Assembly (NCBI RefSeq): GCF_049347105.1
Contig: NZ_CP186334.1
Coordinates: 4,216,001 to 4,280,000 of the forward strand
Direction of reading: 5' to 3'
DNA: 64,000 nt
Source: Gaoshiqia hydrogeniformans
Lineage (GTDB): Bacteria > Bacteroidota > Bacteroidia > Bacteroidales > Prolixibacteraceae
Both the position numbers and the translations under genes were made by a program. The notes below the pieces were generated by a model that saw only the letters and a list, made by a program, of their open reading frames with translations, was not told the DNA's origin and made no database searches. Positions 18,061-27,285 of the stretch are shown in pieces (positions within the stretch are counted from its first letter, which is position 1; every line of letters starts with the position of its first letter).

Positions 18061-19899
18061 ATGAAAGACGCTAAAGTAATTGAGCTTGAGGAAGTATCCA
18101 TACGATTTTCCGGTGATTCAGGAGATGGAATGCAGTTGACCGGAACCTTATTCTCGGACACTTCTGCACTCTTCGGTAACGATATTTCCACCTTTCCTGA
18201 TTATCCTTCCGAGATTAGGGCTCCGCAAGGAACAGTGGGAGGAGTATCGGGCTTCCAGGTGCAGTTTGGAAAAAAACAGATTAATACCCCGGGAGATTAT
18301 GCCCATGTGCTGGTTGCTATGAATCCGGCGGCTGTAAAAGCGAATGCCGGTTTTATGAATCCGGGCGGAACCATCATTTTTGATGTGGATTCATTCACCG
18401 AAAAGAATTTGGAAAAGGCGAATTTTAAAACAAATGATCCGTTTGCCGAATGTCATTTGGATGATTTCAATAAAATTCCGGTTCCAATTACCAGTTTAAC
18501 CAGAGAAAGTTTGAAGGACTACGGGCTGGACAATAAATCGGTATTGCGCAGTAAAAATATGTTTGCCCTTGGCCTGGTATGCTGGATGTTTGGCCGCCCC
18601 CTCGATTATATTGAGACTTACCTGAAAAAGAAGTTTGCTAAAAAACCGCTTGTGGTTGAAACTAACCTGAAAGTTTTAAAGGACGGGTACAATTACGGGA
18701 TGAACATGCAGCATATGACGCCGCAGTATATTGTACACCCCGCTGCCATCGAAAAAGGACTATACCGGAACATCAACGGTAACCACGCTACGGCGATGGG
18801 GCTTCTGGCTGCCGCCGAAAAAGCAGGTTTGGAACTCTTTTTGGGATCATACCCGATTACCCCGGCAACCGATATTCTTTCAGCTTTGTCGGAGCGAAAA
18901 GATCTGGGCGTGAAAACTTTCCAGGCTGAAGATGAAATTGCCGGTATTTGTACCGCTATCGGCGCTTCTTTTGCCGGCGATCTGGCGGTTACAACCACCT
19001 CAGGCCCGGGTTTTGCGCTGAAATCGGAAGCGCTTGGTTTATCGGTCATGACAGAGCTCCCGCTGGTGGTTGTGAATGTCCAGCGCGGGGGGCCCTCAAC
19101 CGGTTTACCCACCAAAACAGAACAATCGGATTTGTTGCAGACCCTTTACGGGCGAAATGGCGAAAGCCCGGTGGTAGTTATCGCGGCCAGCACGCCGTCC
19201 GACTGCTTTTACTATGCGTACCTGTCGGCTAAAATAGCGCTTGAGCGCATGTTGCCGGTGGTGTTGTTAACCGACGGCTTCCTGGGGAACGGCAGTGAAC
19301 CCTGGCGTGTGCCTGACATGGATGAGCTTCCTGAAATTAGCCCGCGGATTGCTAAAAATAAAGATACGTTTAAGGCTTATGCCCGTGATCCGGAAACCTT
19401 GTCGCGCGAATGGGCAATACCGGGAATGGACGGATTTCAGCACCTTGTAGGTGGACTGGAAAAAAATATTGCCGGCTCGGTGAGCCACGCTCCTGAACAG
19501 CACCAGAAGAACACCGAATACCGTGCCGAAAAGGTGGAACGCGTTGTTGAAATGATTCCAACGCTGGAGGTCTGCGGCGATGTTTCAGGCGACCTGCTGG
19601 TTGTTAGCTGGGGTGGAACCTACGGGCATACACTCAGCGCGGTACGCGACATGCGCTTGGAGGGGAAAAACGTTAGCCTGGCACATTTCAACTTTATCAA
19701 ACCGCTTCCCAAAAATACCCGTGAAATATTCAGCCAATTCAGGAAAATTGTTGTTTGCGAGTTGAATATGGGGCAGTTTGCCGCTTATTTGCGCGATAAG
19801 GTGCCGGGATTTGAATATCACCAGGTGAATAAAGTGCAGGGGCTGCCCTTTACCGTGCTTGAATTGAAAGAGAATTTTAACAAATTGCTGGAGGTCTAA
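18061..19899 (+). CDS. korA: 2-oxoacid:acceptor oxidoreductase, alpha subunit (fused gamma-alpha)
   Basis: A 612-residue subunit of a 2-oxoglutarate (or other 2-oxoacid):ferredoxin oxidoreductase. Residues about 10-190 are the gamma domain (SIRFSGDSGDGMQLTG, the APQGTVGGVSGFQVQFG segment); residues about 215-450 are the pyrimidine-binding alpha domain (GSYPITPATDILSALS, TTSGPGFALKSE, VNVQRGGPSTGLPTKTEQSDL); a C-terminal transketolase-like domain follows. This gamma-alpha fusion with a separate short beta gene is typical of KorAB. The beta subunit starts 3 nt after the stop. The enzyme makes acyl-CoA, CO2 and reduced ferredoxin under anaerobic conditions. Confidence 0.92.
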   Translation: MKDAKVIELEEVSIRFSGDSGDGMQLTGTLFSDTSALFGNDISTFPDYPSEIRAPQGTVGGVSGFQVQFGKKQINTPGDYAHVLVAMNPAAVKANAGFMNPGGTIIFDVDSFTEKNLEKANFKTNDPFAECHLDDFNKIPVPITSLTRESLKDYGLDNKSVLRSKNMFALGLVCWMFGRPLDYIETYLKKKFAKKPLVVETNLKVLKDGYNYGMNMQHMTPQYIVHPAAIEKGLYRNINGNHATAMGLLAAAEKAGLELFLGSYPITPATDILSALSERKDLGVKTFQAEDEIAGICTAIGASFAGDLAVTTTSGPGFALKSEALGLSVMTELPLVVVNVQRGGPSTGLPTKTEQSDLLQTLYGRNGESPVVVIAASTPSDCFYYAYLSAKIALERMLPVVLLTDGFLGNGSEPWRVPDMDELPEISPRIAKNKDTFKAYARDPETLSREWAIPGMDGFQHLVGGLEKNIAGSVSHAPEQHQKNTEYRAEKVERVVEMIPTLEVCGDVSGDLLVVSWGGTYGHTLSAVRDMRLEGKNVSLAHFNFIKPLPKNTREIFSQFRKIVVCELNMGQFAAYLRDKVPGFEYHQVNKVQGLPFTVLELKENFNKLLEV

Positions 19900-19902
19900 A
19901 TC

Positions 19903-20976
19903 ATGCAAGAATTCAACTATACGATTAAAGATTTTAAAAGTGAGAATGAGGTCCGCTGGTGTCCGGGCTGCGGCGATTATGCAATCATGAATGCCGTGCA
20001 GCGTGCGATGGCCGAGATGAATGTTCCGCATGAAAAGTTTGCTGTTATCTCCGGTATCGGATGTTCGTCACGCTTCCCCTACTACATGAGTACTTACGGG
20101 TTTCACTCAATTCACGGGCGGGCTACGGCCATTGCCTCGGGTGTTAAAGTAGCCAACCCCGATCTGAATGTTTGGGTCATTACCGGCGACGGCGATGCCA
20201 TGGCGATTGGCGGAAATCATTTTATTCACCTGGTTCGCCGCAACATCGACTTAAATCTGATTCTTTTCAATAATAAAATTTACGGCCTGACCAAAGGGCA
20301 ATATTCGCCGACCTCTGACCGGGGGATGATTACCAAAACTTCGCCTTTCGGAACCGTGGAAGATCCCTTTGTGCCGGGACAACTGGTATTGGGAGCCCGG
20401 GGTACTTTTTATGCGCGGGCTGTCGACAGTAACGTAAAACACACCCAGGCTGTGCTGACGGAGGCAGCCAAACACAAAGGCACTTCCGTTGTGGAAATAT
20501 TGCAGAACTGCGTTATTTTTAATGATGGTGTTCACGAACAGATTGCTGATCCGAGATACCGCGCTGAACGTCAGTTGTTTCTCGAAGACGGTAAACCCAT
20601 GATTTTCGGACAGAACAATGAAAAAGGGCTGGTGTTTGAAAATGCCCGCCTGAAAGTGGTTACCGTTGGACAGGGTGGTTACACTGCCGATGATATCCTG
20701 GTACACGACGCAAAAAATCCGGATCCAATCCTTCATATGGCCTTGATTAACATGAGTTTCCCCGACTTTCCGGTAGCGATGGGAGTTGTTCGCAGTGTGG
20801 ACGCTCCGGTTTACGATCAGGAGGTGGTGAAACAAATTCAAACGGTACAGGAAACCCGGAAAATCTCGGGGATGAACGAATTGCTTCGCTCCGGAAATAC
20901 CTGGGAAGTGAATGAGCCGGGCAGTAAAGAGCCGGTTCCGTTTTTTCAGAAAAAGTGCCAGCTTAACGGGCAATAG
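19903..20976 (+). CDS. korB: 2-oxoacid:ferredoxin oxidoreductase, beta subunit
   Basis: A 357-residue thiamine-diphosphate subunit. The start region VRWCPGCGDYAIMNAVQRAM carries the Cys pair that helps bind an iron-sulfur cluster, and GDGDAMAIGGNHFIHLVRRN is the thiamine diphosphate and Mg binding motif. It is probably coupled to korA by the 3-nt gap. An intrinsic terminator closes the unit. Substrate (2-oxoglutarate or other) is inferred from the subunit architecture. Confidence 0.93.
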   Translation: MQEFNYTIKDFKSENEVRWCPGCGDYAIMNAVQRAMAEMNVPHEKFAVISGIGCSSRFPYYMSTYGFHSIHGRATAIASGVKVANPDLNVWVITGDGDAMAIGGNHFIHLVRRNIDLNLILFNNKIYGLTKGQYSPTSDRGMITKTSPFGTVEDPFVPGQLVLGARGTFYARAVDSNVKHTQAVLTEAAKHKGTSVVEILQNCVIFNDGVHEQIADPRYRAERQLFLEDGKPMIFGQNNEKGLVFENARLKVVTVGQGGYTADDILVHDAKNPDPILHMALINMSFPDFPVAMGVVRSVDAPVYDQEVVKQIQTVQETRKISGMNELLRSGNTWEVNEPGSKEPVPFFQKKCQLNGQ

Positions 20977-20993
20977 GATAAAAAATGGTTCAG

Positions 20994-21019
20994 AAAAGAG
21001 GCTTCGGCCTCTTTTTTTG
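20994..21019 (+). terminator. Intrinsic terminator after korAB
   Basis: AAAAGAGGC, a TTCG tetraloop and GCCTCTTTTTTT form a compact 9-bp hairpin with a T tract, 18 nt after the korB stop. Confidence 0.9.
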
Positions 21020-21089
21020 TTTTCGGCAGACAGATTTTCCTTAACTTCACTAAGTTCATTTTTTCGCGGGCAATTTTAAACCGAATATT

Positions 21090-24077
21090 ATGGATAAGCT
21101 CGAACATATCAGCCTTGCATCAATTTACAAGCACAAAAAAAGTGATCGCGACATCTTCGAAGAACTCATGCCGACCAAGGTCAAAGAAGTGATGCTGGTT
21201 GCCACGCTGTACGACAGTTACTCCATCGTGCGCGAGGGGCAGTTTACCGACAAAATATTTGGCGAGTTTTTGCAACTCAACCTGTACACCTATCCGCGTT
21301 TTACCAGCGTAAATTCTGAAGCCGAAGCGTTGCGGATGCTTAGAGTCCGCGATTTTGACCTGGTCATCATCATGGCGGGCGTTGATAAAGTGATTCCTGT
21401 AAAAATGGCCGATGTCATCCATCACCGCAAACCGGAGGTTCCGATATTACTCCTGGTGAACAACAACGGAGACTTGCGTTATTTCCAGAAATCGGCGCAT
21501 CAGTTTGCATCAATCGACCGTGTTTTTGTCTGGAACGGCAATTCCAATGTTTTTTTGGCCATGATAAAATATATTGAGGACAAAAAGAATATCGAAGCCG
21601 ATACAAAAAACGGGAATGTCAGGGTTATTTTGCTGGTAGAGGATTCGATTCAATATTATTCGCGCTATTTACCAATGATGTACACCAACATCATGACTCA
21701 AACGCAAAACCTGGTGCAGGACGAATCGGCCGATGAATTGCACATGATTCTAAAAATGCGGGCCCGGCCTAAAGTAATTCTGGTAAGCACCTACGAAGAT
21801 GCTATTAAGATTTTAAATAAATACCGCGATTACCTGCTGACGGTTATTTCAGATGTGAAGTTTCAGCGAAACGGCGTCGAAGACGAAGATGCCGGGATCG
21901 AACTGCTTCGGTATGTAAACCAGATTTTACGTTTCCCGATTCCTGTTTTGCTGCAAAGCCATGATATCAAGAATGCGGCAAGGGCAAAAGAAGTGGGGGC
22001 CGAGTTTATCAATAAAAACTCGGAAAATCTTTCCATGGATATCCATAACTTCATTTACAAGCGTTTGGGTTTTGGAAATTTTGTTTTTAAAGATGAACGG
22101 GGAAATCCGATTATGGTTGCGCATAACAAGCAGGAATTTCAGGATATGTTTAAAGTGGTTCCCGACGGCGCTTTGGCTTATCACGGAAAACGGAATTCCT
22201 TTTCAACCTGGCTGATGGCCCGGGGAGAAATCAACATAGCCGAGCAACTATTGCCCTATCGTTTCGAAGATTTCAGCAGCCCCGATGAACTGCGGCAGTT
22301 TTGTCTGGATGTTTTTGAGCGGGTGCGGCTGAAAAAACTCAGGGGTCGCATTGTCAATTTTGATCAGGACTTGCTGAAAAGCGAACGCTATGTGGTTCGT
22401 ATGGGAAAAGGCTCGCTGGGAGGAAAAGGGCGAGGAGTTGCCTTTATGAGTAATTTTATCGAAAATATCGATTTCAAAAAGATTATTCCGAATATTAACA
22501 TCCGGATCCCGGCTACCGCTGTCATTGGTGCGATTGAATTTGATAAATTCCTGGAAATAAACAACCTGCACGAAGATATATACAGCAGTAATAACTACGA
22601 ACATATTCGGTCGCTCTTTTTGGAATCGGATTTGAGCGAGGGTTTACGCGAAAAGTTGTTTAAATATGCCGAAAAGATGACGCGCCCTCTGGCAATCCGC
22701 TCGTCCGGGTTGTTTGAAGATTCGTTGTTACAGCCGTTCTCGGGGGTCTATTCTACCTACCTGATCCCAAATAACCACTCCGATATACGGGTCAGGTACC
22801 GCCAGTTGGAAACAGCTGTCAAGTTGGTGTATGCCAGTATTTTTACCGATTCGGCTGTGGCCTATTTTGACGCTGTAAATTATAAAATTGAAGAAGAAAA
22901 AATGGCGGTAATTATCCAGGAAGTGGTGGGACACGAGCATCATAACCGGTATTACCCGACGATCAGCGGGGTAGCCCAGTCGTACAATTATTACCCGGTG
23001 TCGTACATGGAACCGGAAGATGGTTATGCCGTGGCAGCTGTGGGTTTGGGAATGTACGTGGTGGGCGGTGAAAATGCGTATCGTTTTTGTCCGAAGTACC
23101 CGAATATCAATCCCAGCAGTATCAAAGACCAGGTACGGGATTCTCAACGCGAGTTTTATGCGCTGGATATGAGCCGGCACAATATCGATCTGGTGAAAGG
23201 CGGCGAAGATGCAGCCATCGTTAAGCTTCATATCCGTGAAGCAGAAGCCGATGGCACCCTGGAGCACTGCGCTTCGGTTTACGATCCGGAAAACGACGAT
23301 TTGTTACCCGGCCTCGAAATACGCGGGCCTCGGGTGATTAATTTCGCCAACGTGTTAAAGTATAATCATATTCCATTGGCGGAAACAATTAGCTTCCTGT
23401 TACGGCTGTTTCGCGAGGCGATGGGCTCGCCGGTAGAAATGGAATATGCCATTGATCTCGAAGGCGGCGACGATGGCGAACCAACTTTTTACCTGCTTCA
23501 AATCAAACCCCTGATCCGTCTCGAAGAAGATTTGGTGATTGACCTGGGAGAGATGGACCGGGAGAAAACGTTGTTGTATGCCAAACGGGGTATGGGAAAC
23601 GGGAAACTGGAAGGGATCCGGGATGTCATTTATGTTCCGGCAGAAAAATTTGATAAAACGAAAACAAAAGAAATTGCCCGTGAAATAAGCCATTTTAATA
23701 AAAAAATGGATATAACGGGGCGCGAGTATATTTTGATTGGTCCCGGTCGCTGGGGGACGCGCGATCCGTTTACCGGTATTCCGGTTACCTGGGCCCAGAT
23801 TTCGAGGGCGCGGGTCATCCTTGAACTGGGTCTGTCCGATTTTCCGCTTGACGGCTCACTGGGATCTCACTTCTTTCATAATGTCACCTCCATGAATGTA
23901 GGCTACTTCTCTGTTCCGCATAATTCACGGGATGTGACAGTCAACATGGACATGCTGAATAAACAACGGCTTGTGGAAGAGCTCAACTTTGTCAGGCATG
24001 TACGTTTTGATTGCGATTTGAACGTTTTGATGGACGGACGTAAACGTGAAGCCTTAATCAGTATCGGAGACAATTAA
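21090..24077 (+). CDS. Receiver-domain protein fused to a PEP synthase/PPDK N-terminal (ATP-grasp) domain
   Basis: A 995-residue cytoplasmic protein. Residues about 30-160 look like a degenerate receiver (FDLVIIMAGVDK lacks the phospho-Asp). Residues about 175-335 look like an intact receiver: acidic pair in LLVEDS, a likely phospho-acceptor Asp in VISDVKF and a late Lys in FINKNS. From about 430 comes a pyruvate phosphate dikinase N-terminal domain, with GSLGGKGRGVAFM and RPLAIRSSGLFEDSLLQPFSGVY, the ATP-binding signature of PEP synthase. I see no phosphohistidine (TxHA) domain or PEP-binding barrel, so it is not a normal PEP synthase. The C-terminus holds GRWGTRDPFTG. Function unknown; possibly a phosphorelay-regulated phosphotransferase. 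It ends 4 bases into the convergent aroE gene. Confidence 0.75.
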   Translation: MDKLEHISLASIYKHKKSDRDIFEELMPTKVKEVMLVATLYDSYSIVREGQFTDKIFGEFLQLNLYTYPRFTSVNSEAEALRMLRVRDFDLVIIMAGVDKVIPVKMADVIHHRKPEVPILLLVNNNGDLRYFQKSAHQFASIDRVFVWNGNSNVFLAMIKYIEDKKNIEADTKNGNVRVILLVEDSIQYYSRYLPMMYTNIMTQTQNLVQDESADELHMILKMRARPKVILVSTYEDAIKILNKYRDYLLTVISDVKFQRNGVEDEDAGIELLRYVNQILRFPIPVLLQSHDIKNAARAKEVGAEFINKNSENLSMDIHNFIYKRLGFGNFVFKDERGNPIMVAHNKQEFQDMFKVVPDGALAYHGKRNSFSTWLMARGEINIAEQLLPYRFEDFSSPDELRQFCLDVFERVRLKKLRGRIVNFDQDLLKSERYVVRMGKGSLGGKGRGVAFMSNFIENIDFKKIIPNINIRIPATAVIGAIEFDKFLEINNLHEDIYSSNNYEHIRSLFLESDLSEGLREKLFKYAEKMTRPLAIRSSGLFEDSLLQPFSGVYSTYLIPNNHSDIRVRYRQLETAVKLVYASIFTDSAVAYFDAVNYKIEEEKMAVIIQEVVGHEHHNRYYPTISGVAQSYNYYPVSYMEPEDGYAVAAVGLGMYVVGGENAYRFCPKYPNINPSSIKDQVRDSQREFYALDMSRHNIDLVKGGEDAAIVKLHIREAEADGTLEHCASVYDPENDDLLPGLEIRGPRVINFANVLKYNHIPLAETISFLLRLFREAMGSPVEMEYAIDLEGGDDGEPTFYLLQIKPLIRLEEDLVIDLGEMDREKTLLYAKRGMGNGKLEGIRDVIYVPAEKFDKTKTKEIAREISHFNKKMDITGREYILIGPGRWGTRDPFTGIPVTWAQISRARVILELGLSDFPLDGSLGSHFFHNVTSMNVGYFSVPHNSRDVTVNMDMLNKQRLVEELNFVRHVRFDCDLNVLMDGRKREALISIGDN

Positions 24078-24826
24078 CTGTTCCAAATTTCCCAGGATTT
24101 CTTCGCTTGCAGATGAAGCATTTCCAATCCGTTTTTAACGGTGGCGCCCTGTTCTTTCCCTTTTTTCATAAAAAGGGTTTCTTCGGGATTGTACACCAGG
24201 TCAAACAGTACATGATCCTTGTTTAGTTTTTCATACGGAATGTCCGGACAGGCGTCAATTTTCGGGAAAGTTCCCAGTGGCGTGGCATGCACAACGATCA
24301 GGTATTCTTTCAGCAGGTCGCCGTCGATTTGTTCATAACGGATTTCTTTGTCAAAAAGTTCGGCTTCGATCGAGGCCGACAGATAGTCGATACCCAATTT
24401 GCCGAGAATGTATTTGATGGCTTTTGACGCGCCCCCGGTACCCAGTATCAGAGCTTTGTTGTGCTTCTCATTCAGCATGGGTTTCAACGAATTTTCAAAA
24501 CCGTACACATCGGTGTTGTAGCCCTTCAGTTTCATCCCTCCGCCGGCTTGGTGGATAATTTTTACCGTATTGATTGCGCCTACTGCTGCGGCCTCCTGGT
24601 CAATCTCGTCCATAAACGGCATGATTTGCTGTTTGTACGGAATGGTGCAGTTCAGGCCGGCAATATGGTCATTTTTTTTGAAAATTCCGGGAAATTCATC
24701 GATGGTGTCGAGCTCAAAGTTGACATATTCATGTTCTTTCAGATTTTCTTTTTCAAATTTTTCGGTAAAAAATCCTTTCGAGAATGAATATCCCAGGCGG
24801 TAGCCAATTAATCCGTATGTTTTCAT
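24074..24826 (-). CDS. aroE: Shikimate dehydrogenase
   Basis: A 250-residue enzyme that reduces 3-dehydroshikimate with NADPH. GYRLGYSFSKGFF is the substrate-binding S-x-S segment, LNCTIPYKQ holds the catalytic Lys, and GTGGASKAIKY is the NADP-binding glycine loop. It is slightly shorter than the E. coli enzyme but complete. Its end overlaps the convergent 995-residue gene by 4 bases, and it starts 2 nt after the stop of the DUF368 gene, which lies upstream on the same strand. Confidence 0.93.
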   Translation of the reverse strand: MKTYGLIGYRLGYSFSKGFFTEKFEKENLKEHEYVNFELDTIDEFPGIFKKNDHIAGLNCTIPYKQQIMPFMDEIDQEAAAVGAINTVKIIHQAGGGMKLKGYNTDVYGFENSLKPMLNEKHNKALILGTGGASKAIKYILGKLGIDYLSASIEAELFDKEIRYEQIDGDLLKEYLIVVHATPLGTFPKIDACPDIPYEKLNKDHVLFDLVYNPEETLFMKKGKEQGATVKNGLEMLHLQAKKSWEIWNS

Positions 24827-24828
24827 CT

Positions 24829-25767
24829 TTACTTTTTTATCAGTTTCTTGCTTAATCCTTCAACAACAAAAATAAGGGCAAACCCACCTGCGGCGAGCAG
24901 TAAGGCATAAACCAGTTGCGGGGACTGCCCGGTCAGTTCGAGGTAATTTGTGGGTAATACGTTTTGTTCAATTAATGGTTTTTCAATTCCGTGGCGGTCA
25001 ATAAAGGTTTCTACCACCTGCTTCCAGGGCCAGACTTTATTGAGCGAGCCAATCATAAATCCCGCGAGCAGGGAGATGGTGAGGTGATAATATTTCTTTA
25101 ACAACCACGACAAGACATTGGAAAAAGCGATGATCCCGATGGCTGCACCCAACAGAAAAACAGCGATCACCGGAATATTAAAGTCGGAAACGGCGCCCAG
25201 GATAAACCGGTACATGCCCAGTAAGACCAGGATAAAGCTTCCCGATATTCCGGGCAGGATCATGGCGCAAATGGCAATGGAACCCGACAGAAAAATAAAC
25301 AAATAGCTGGTATTGGCTTCCGCTGGGGTGATGATGGTAATAAACCAGGCGATAACGGCCCCTGTAATCAGTGAGATAAAGGTGCCGGTGGACCATTTTT
25401 TGATGTCTTTCGCCACATAAATGGCCGATGCGACAATTAATCCGAAGAAAAATGACCAAACCAGGATCGGGTGATGATCAAGCAAATATTTCAACCCTTT
25501 TGCCAGTGAAACGATGCTGATGCCAATTCCTAAAATCAGGCTGAGCAGGAAGCGGGCGTTTACAGCCTCCCAAAAATCTTTGAACCTGCCTGACAGCAAT
25601 AGTTTCAGGGCCGGGAAGTTGATCGATTTGATCGAGTCGATCAATTCGTGGTAAATACCGGTAATAAAGGCGATTGTTCCGCCCGAAACGCCGGGAACAA
25701 CGTCTGCTGCGCCCATGCCTATTCCTTTAAGCATAATCAAAAGATAATCCTGAATGGTTCTGTTCAT
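24829..25767 (-). CDS. DUF368 membrane protein (PopT-like undecaprenyl phosphate translocase)
   Basis: A 312-residue integral membrane protein with about 8-9 hydrophobic segments. The N-terminal KGIGMGAADVVPGVSGGTIAFITGIY and the inner repeat MILPGISGSFILVLLGMY are the two DUF368 signature halves, forming an inverted repeat. Members called PopT recycle undecaprenyl phosphate across the inner membrane. The start is set at ATG 25767, because the frame upstream to 25878 adds 37 residues that do not resemble the family. It is co-oriented with aroE, 2 nt apart. Confidence 0.88.
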   Translation of the reverse strand: MNRTIQDYLLIMLKGIGMGAADVVPGVSGGTIAFITGIYHELIDSIKSINFPALKLLLSGRFKDFWEAVNARFLLSLILGIGISIVSLAKGLKYLLDHHPILVWSFFFGLIVASAIYVAKDIKKWSTGTFISLITGAVIAWFITIITPAEANTSYLFIFLSGSIAICAMILPGISGSFILVLLGMYRFILGAVSDFNIPVIAVFLLGAAIGIIAFSNVLSWLLKKYYHLTISLLAGFMIGSLNKVWPWKQVVETFIDRHGIEKPLIEQNVLPTNYLELTGQSPQLVYALLLAAGGFALIFVVEGLSKKLIKK

Positions 25768-25944
25768 TTTTCGAAATTTAATGGTCAGCCTGTTTTCACG
25801 GAAGCCGTGGAAAACGGAATTTGGCAAAAATAGTGTTTCGGGGGTAAAAATGAAGAAGTGAGGTGAAATATTTATCATTCGATTGCTGAGTCGGGTGGAT
25901 GTCCGTTTTCAAAAATACGTATAGCTGTTTTTACGGGTGCGCAC

Positions 25945-25975
25945 AAAAAAGAGACTGCCTTTTGGACAGCCTCTG
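25945..25975 (-). terminator. Intrinsic terminator after the aldolase gene
   Basis: Read on the minus strand, AGAGGCTGTCC, an AAAA loop and GGCAGTCTCTTTTTT form an imperfect stem with a T run. It lies about 45 nt downstream of the aldolase stop. Its arm begins GAGGCTGT, like the larger inverted repeat at 47363-47460. Confidence 0.75.
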
Positions 25976-26019
25976 CGAATTCAGGTATTGGTTCACGATT
26001 ACTCGTGGTGAGAAAAGGT

Positions 26020-26970
26020 CTATTCCAGTAATTCATAGTCATGCATTTCTTTCATGAACGACACAAAATCGTCTTTGCGTTCCGAGTCCATCCAGGCCAT
26101 GGCGCTCCTCGGATGTTCATTCAAGGCTCCGGTAATCAGGTAAGGGATGTGGTAGCCCCAGTCTATCTTCTTTTGCCAGGGCAGAATTTCTTCCTGAATG
26201 GCCCGTAATAAAGGTAATAAACGGTATTTCGGATTTTTCAGGAAAGCAATCAGAATTTCAATCGGACAATTGCCTGCACCGCGTCCCATGCCCAGCAGGG
26301 TGGCATCGAGGTAAGTTGCGCCTCCCATGAGGGCGGTAATGGTATTCGACATGGCCAGCTGCATATTGTTATGCGCATGAATGCCAATTTCTTTATGGCC
26401 CAGGGCGTTTTTGTATTTATTCAGCAAATGATCAACGGTTTCGCAGTACATACTCCCAAAGCTGTCGACCAGGTAAAAAACCGGAACACGGGATTGGGCA
26501 ACATCGGATAACGCTTCTTCGAGGTCGCGTTCGTTCACTTTCGAGACGGCCATCAGGTTAATGGTTGTTTCATAGCCCTTGTCCATACAATGGTGAGCCA
26601 GATCAATGGCTTTATCCATTTGATGTACGTAACAGGCCACACGCATCATGTCGATAGCGCTTTCTCCGGCCGGGGGGATATCATCCGGGTCAATCCGGCC
26701 AATGTCGGCCATGGCCGATATTTTAAGCTTGGTGTTGTTATCACCTACAATACGACGTAAATCATCATTTGCACAAAACTTCCAGGGACCAACCTCATTC
26801 CGGTTAAAGGCTTTTTCGCTGCTGATATAGCCGATTTCCATATAATCAACTCCGGCTTCCACGCAGGCATCGTAAATGCCTTTCACGAATTTATCATTGA
26901 ACTGCCATTTATTCATCAGTCCGCCGTCGCGAACAGTACAGTCCAGCACTTTGATGTCCTTTTTATACAT
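26020..26970 (-). CDS. HMGL-type aldolase-domain protein
   Basis: A 316-residue TIM-barrel protein of the DRE-TIM metallolyase family. It starts DIKVLDCTVRDGGLMN, where DCTVRDGG corresponds to the DRE motif, and carries the metal-binding GIHAHNNMQLA (HxH). This resembles 4-hydroxy-2-oxovalerate aldolase and related carbon-carbon lyases. No acetaldehyde dehydrogenase partner is nearby, so the substrate cannot be named. It is transcribed alone, between a -7 match just upstream and a terminator downstream. Confidence 0.8.
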   Translation of the reverse strand: MYKKDIKVLDCTVRDGGLMNKWQFNDKFVKGIYDACVEAGVDYMEIGYISSEKAFNRNEVGPWKFCANDDLRRIVGDNNTKLKISAMADIGRIDPDDIPPAGESAIDMMRVACYVHQMDKAIDLAHHCMDKGYETTINLMAVSKVNERDLEEALSDVAQSRVPVFYLVDSFGSMYCETVDHLLNKYKNALGHKEIGIHAHNNMQLAMSNTITALMGGATYLDATLLGMGRGAGNCPIEILIAFLKNPKYRLLPLLRAIQEEILPWQKKIDWGYHIPYLITGALNEHPRSAMAWMDSERKDDFVSFMKEMHDYELLE

Positions 26971-26990
26971 ATATCATGATAATTGTCACA

Positions 26991-26998
26991 AATATAAT
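26991..26998 (-). promoter_or_regulatory. Candidate -7 element of the aldolase gene
   Basis: On the minus strand this reads TATATTTG, an exact TAnnTTTG match, 20 nt before the start codon. The -33 position has no good TTTG, only a TTTA at a 23-nt spacing. Confidence 0.4.
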
Positions 26999-27108
26999 AA
27001 AATGAAGGTATGTATGGCTTAAAGGTTGTAAAATGAAATAAATCCAACGGATATAGTTACTTTTTTAAAAACATTTTTCTGATTTTAAATAAAAAAGTAT
27101 TCTATTTT

Positions 27109-27139
27109 TTTGGAAAATTGGATTTACTCTCTATTTTTG
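27109..27139 (+). promoter_or_regulatory. Promoter of the sulfite reductase operon
   Basis: TTTG (27109-27112), a 19-nt spacer and TATTTTTG (27132-27139) match the Bacteroidota primary sigma consensus TTTG-N19-TAnnTTTG at every fixed base. The expected transcript start, near 27146, gives a short lead of about 30 nt before the leader ORF at 27175. Confidence 0.75.
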
Positions 27140-27174
27140 CATCATCAACAAGAAAAAAGAGTAAAATATCTGAG

Positions 27175-27285
27175 ATGAAAAATACAACTTCTGTAATAAT
27201 GAATCTGAATAATGCAAACATGATGATGTGTATGTGTTGTGGTTCTTTTTTTGCAGAAGGAAAGGAGTTTGATTTGGTATATTAG
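27175..27285 (+). CDS. Met/Cys-rich leader peptide of a sulfur-operon attenuator
   Basis: A 36-codon ORF (ATG 27175, TAG 27283-27285) between the operon promoter and an intrinsic terminator. Residues 16-22 are Met-Met-Met-Cys-Met-Cys-Cys (codons 27220-27240), a composition very unlikely by chance and just what a ribosome-stalling sensor of Cys-tRNA or Met-tRNA charging needs. The peptide has no membrane segment or domain, and an internal ATG at 27199 could also serve as start. The bases just after the Cys codons (27252-27260) are complementary to the left arm of the terminator at 27306-27337. The downstream genes make sulfide for cysteine and methionine. I infer a ribosome-mediated attenuation leader; the peptide itself is probably not functional. 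Confidence 0.82.
   Translation: MKNTTSVIMNLNNANMMMCMCCGSFFAEGKEFDLVY

Noticed and set aside
21090..24077. Plain phosphoenolpyruvate synthase
   Set aside because: Only the N-terminal ATP-binding domain is found; the His and PEP-binding domains are missing and the N-terminus is receiver-like.
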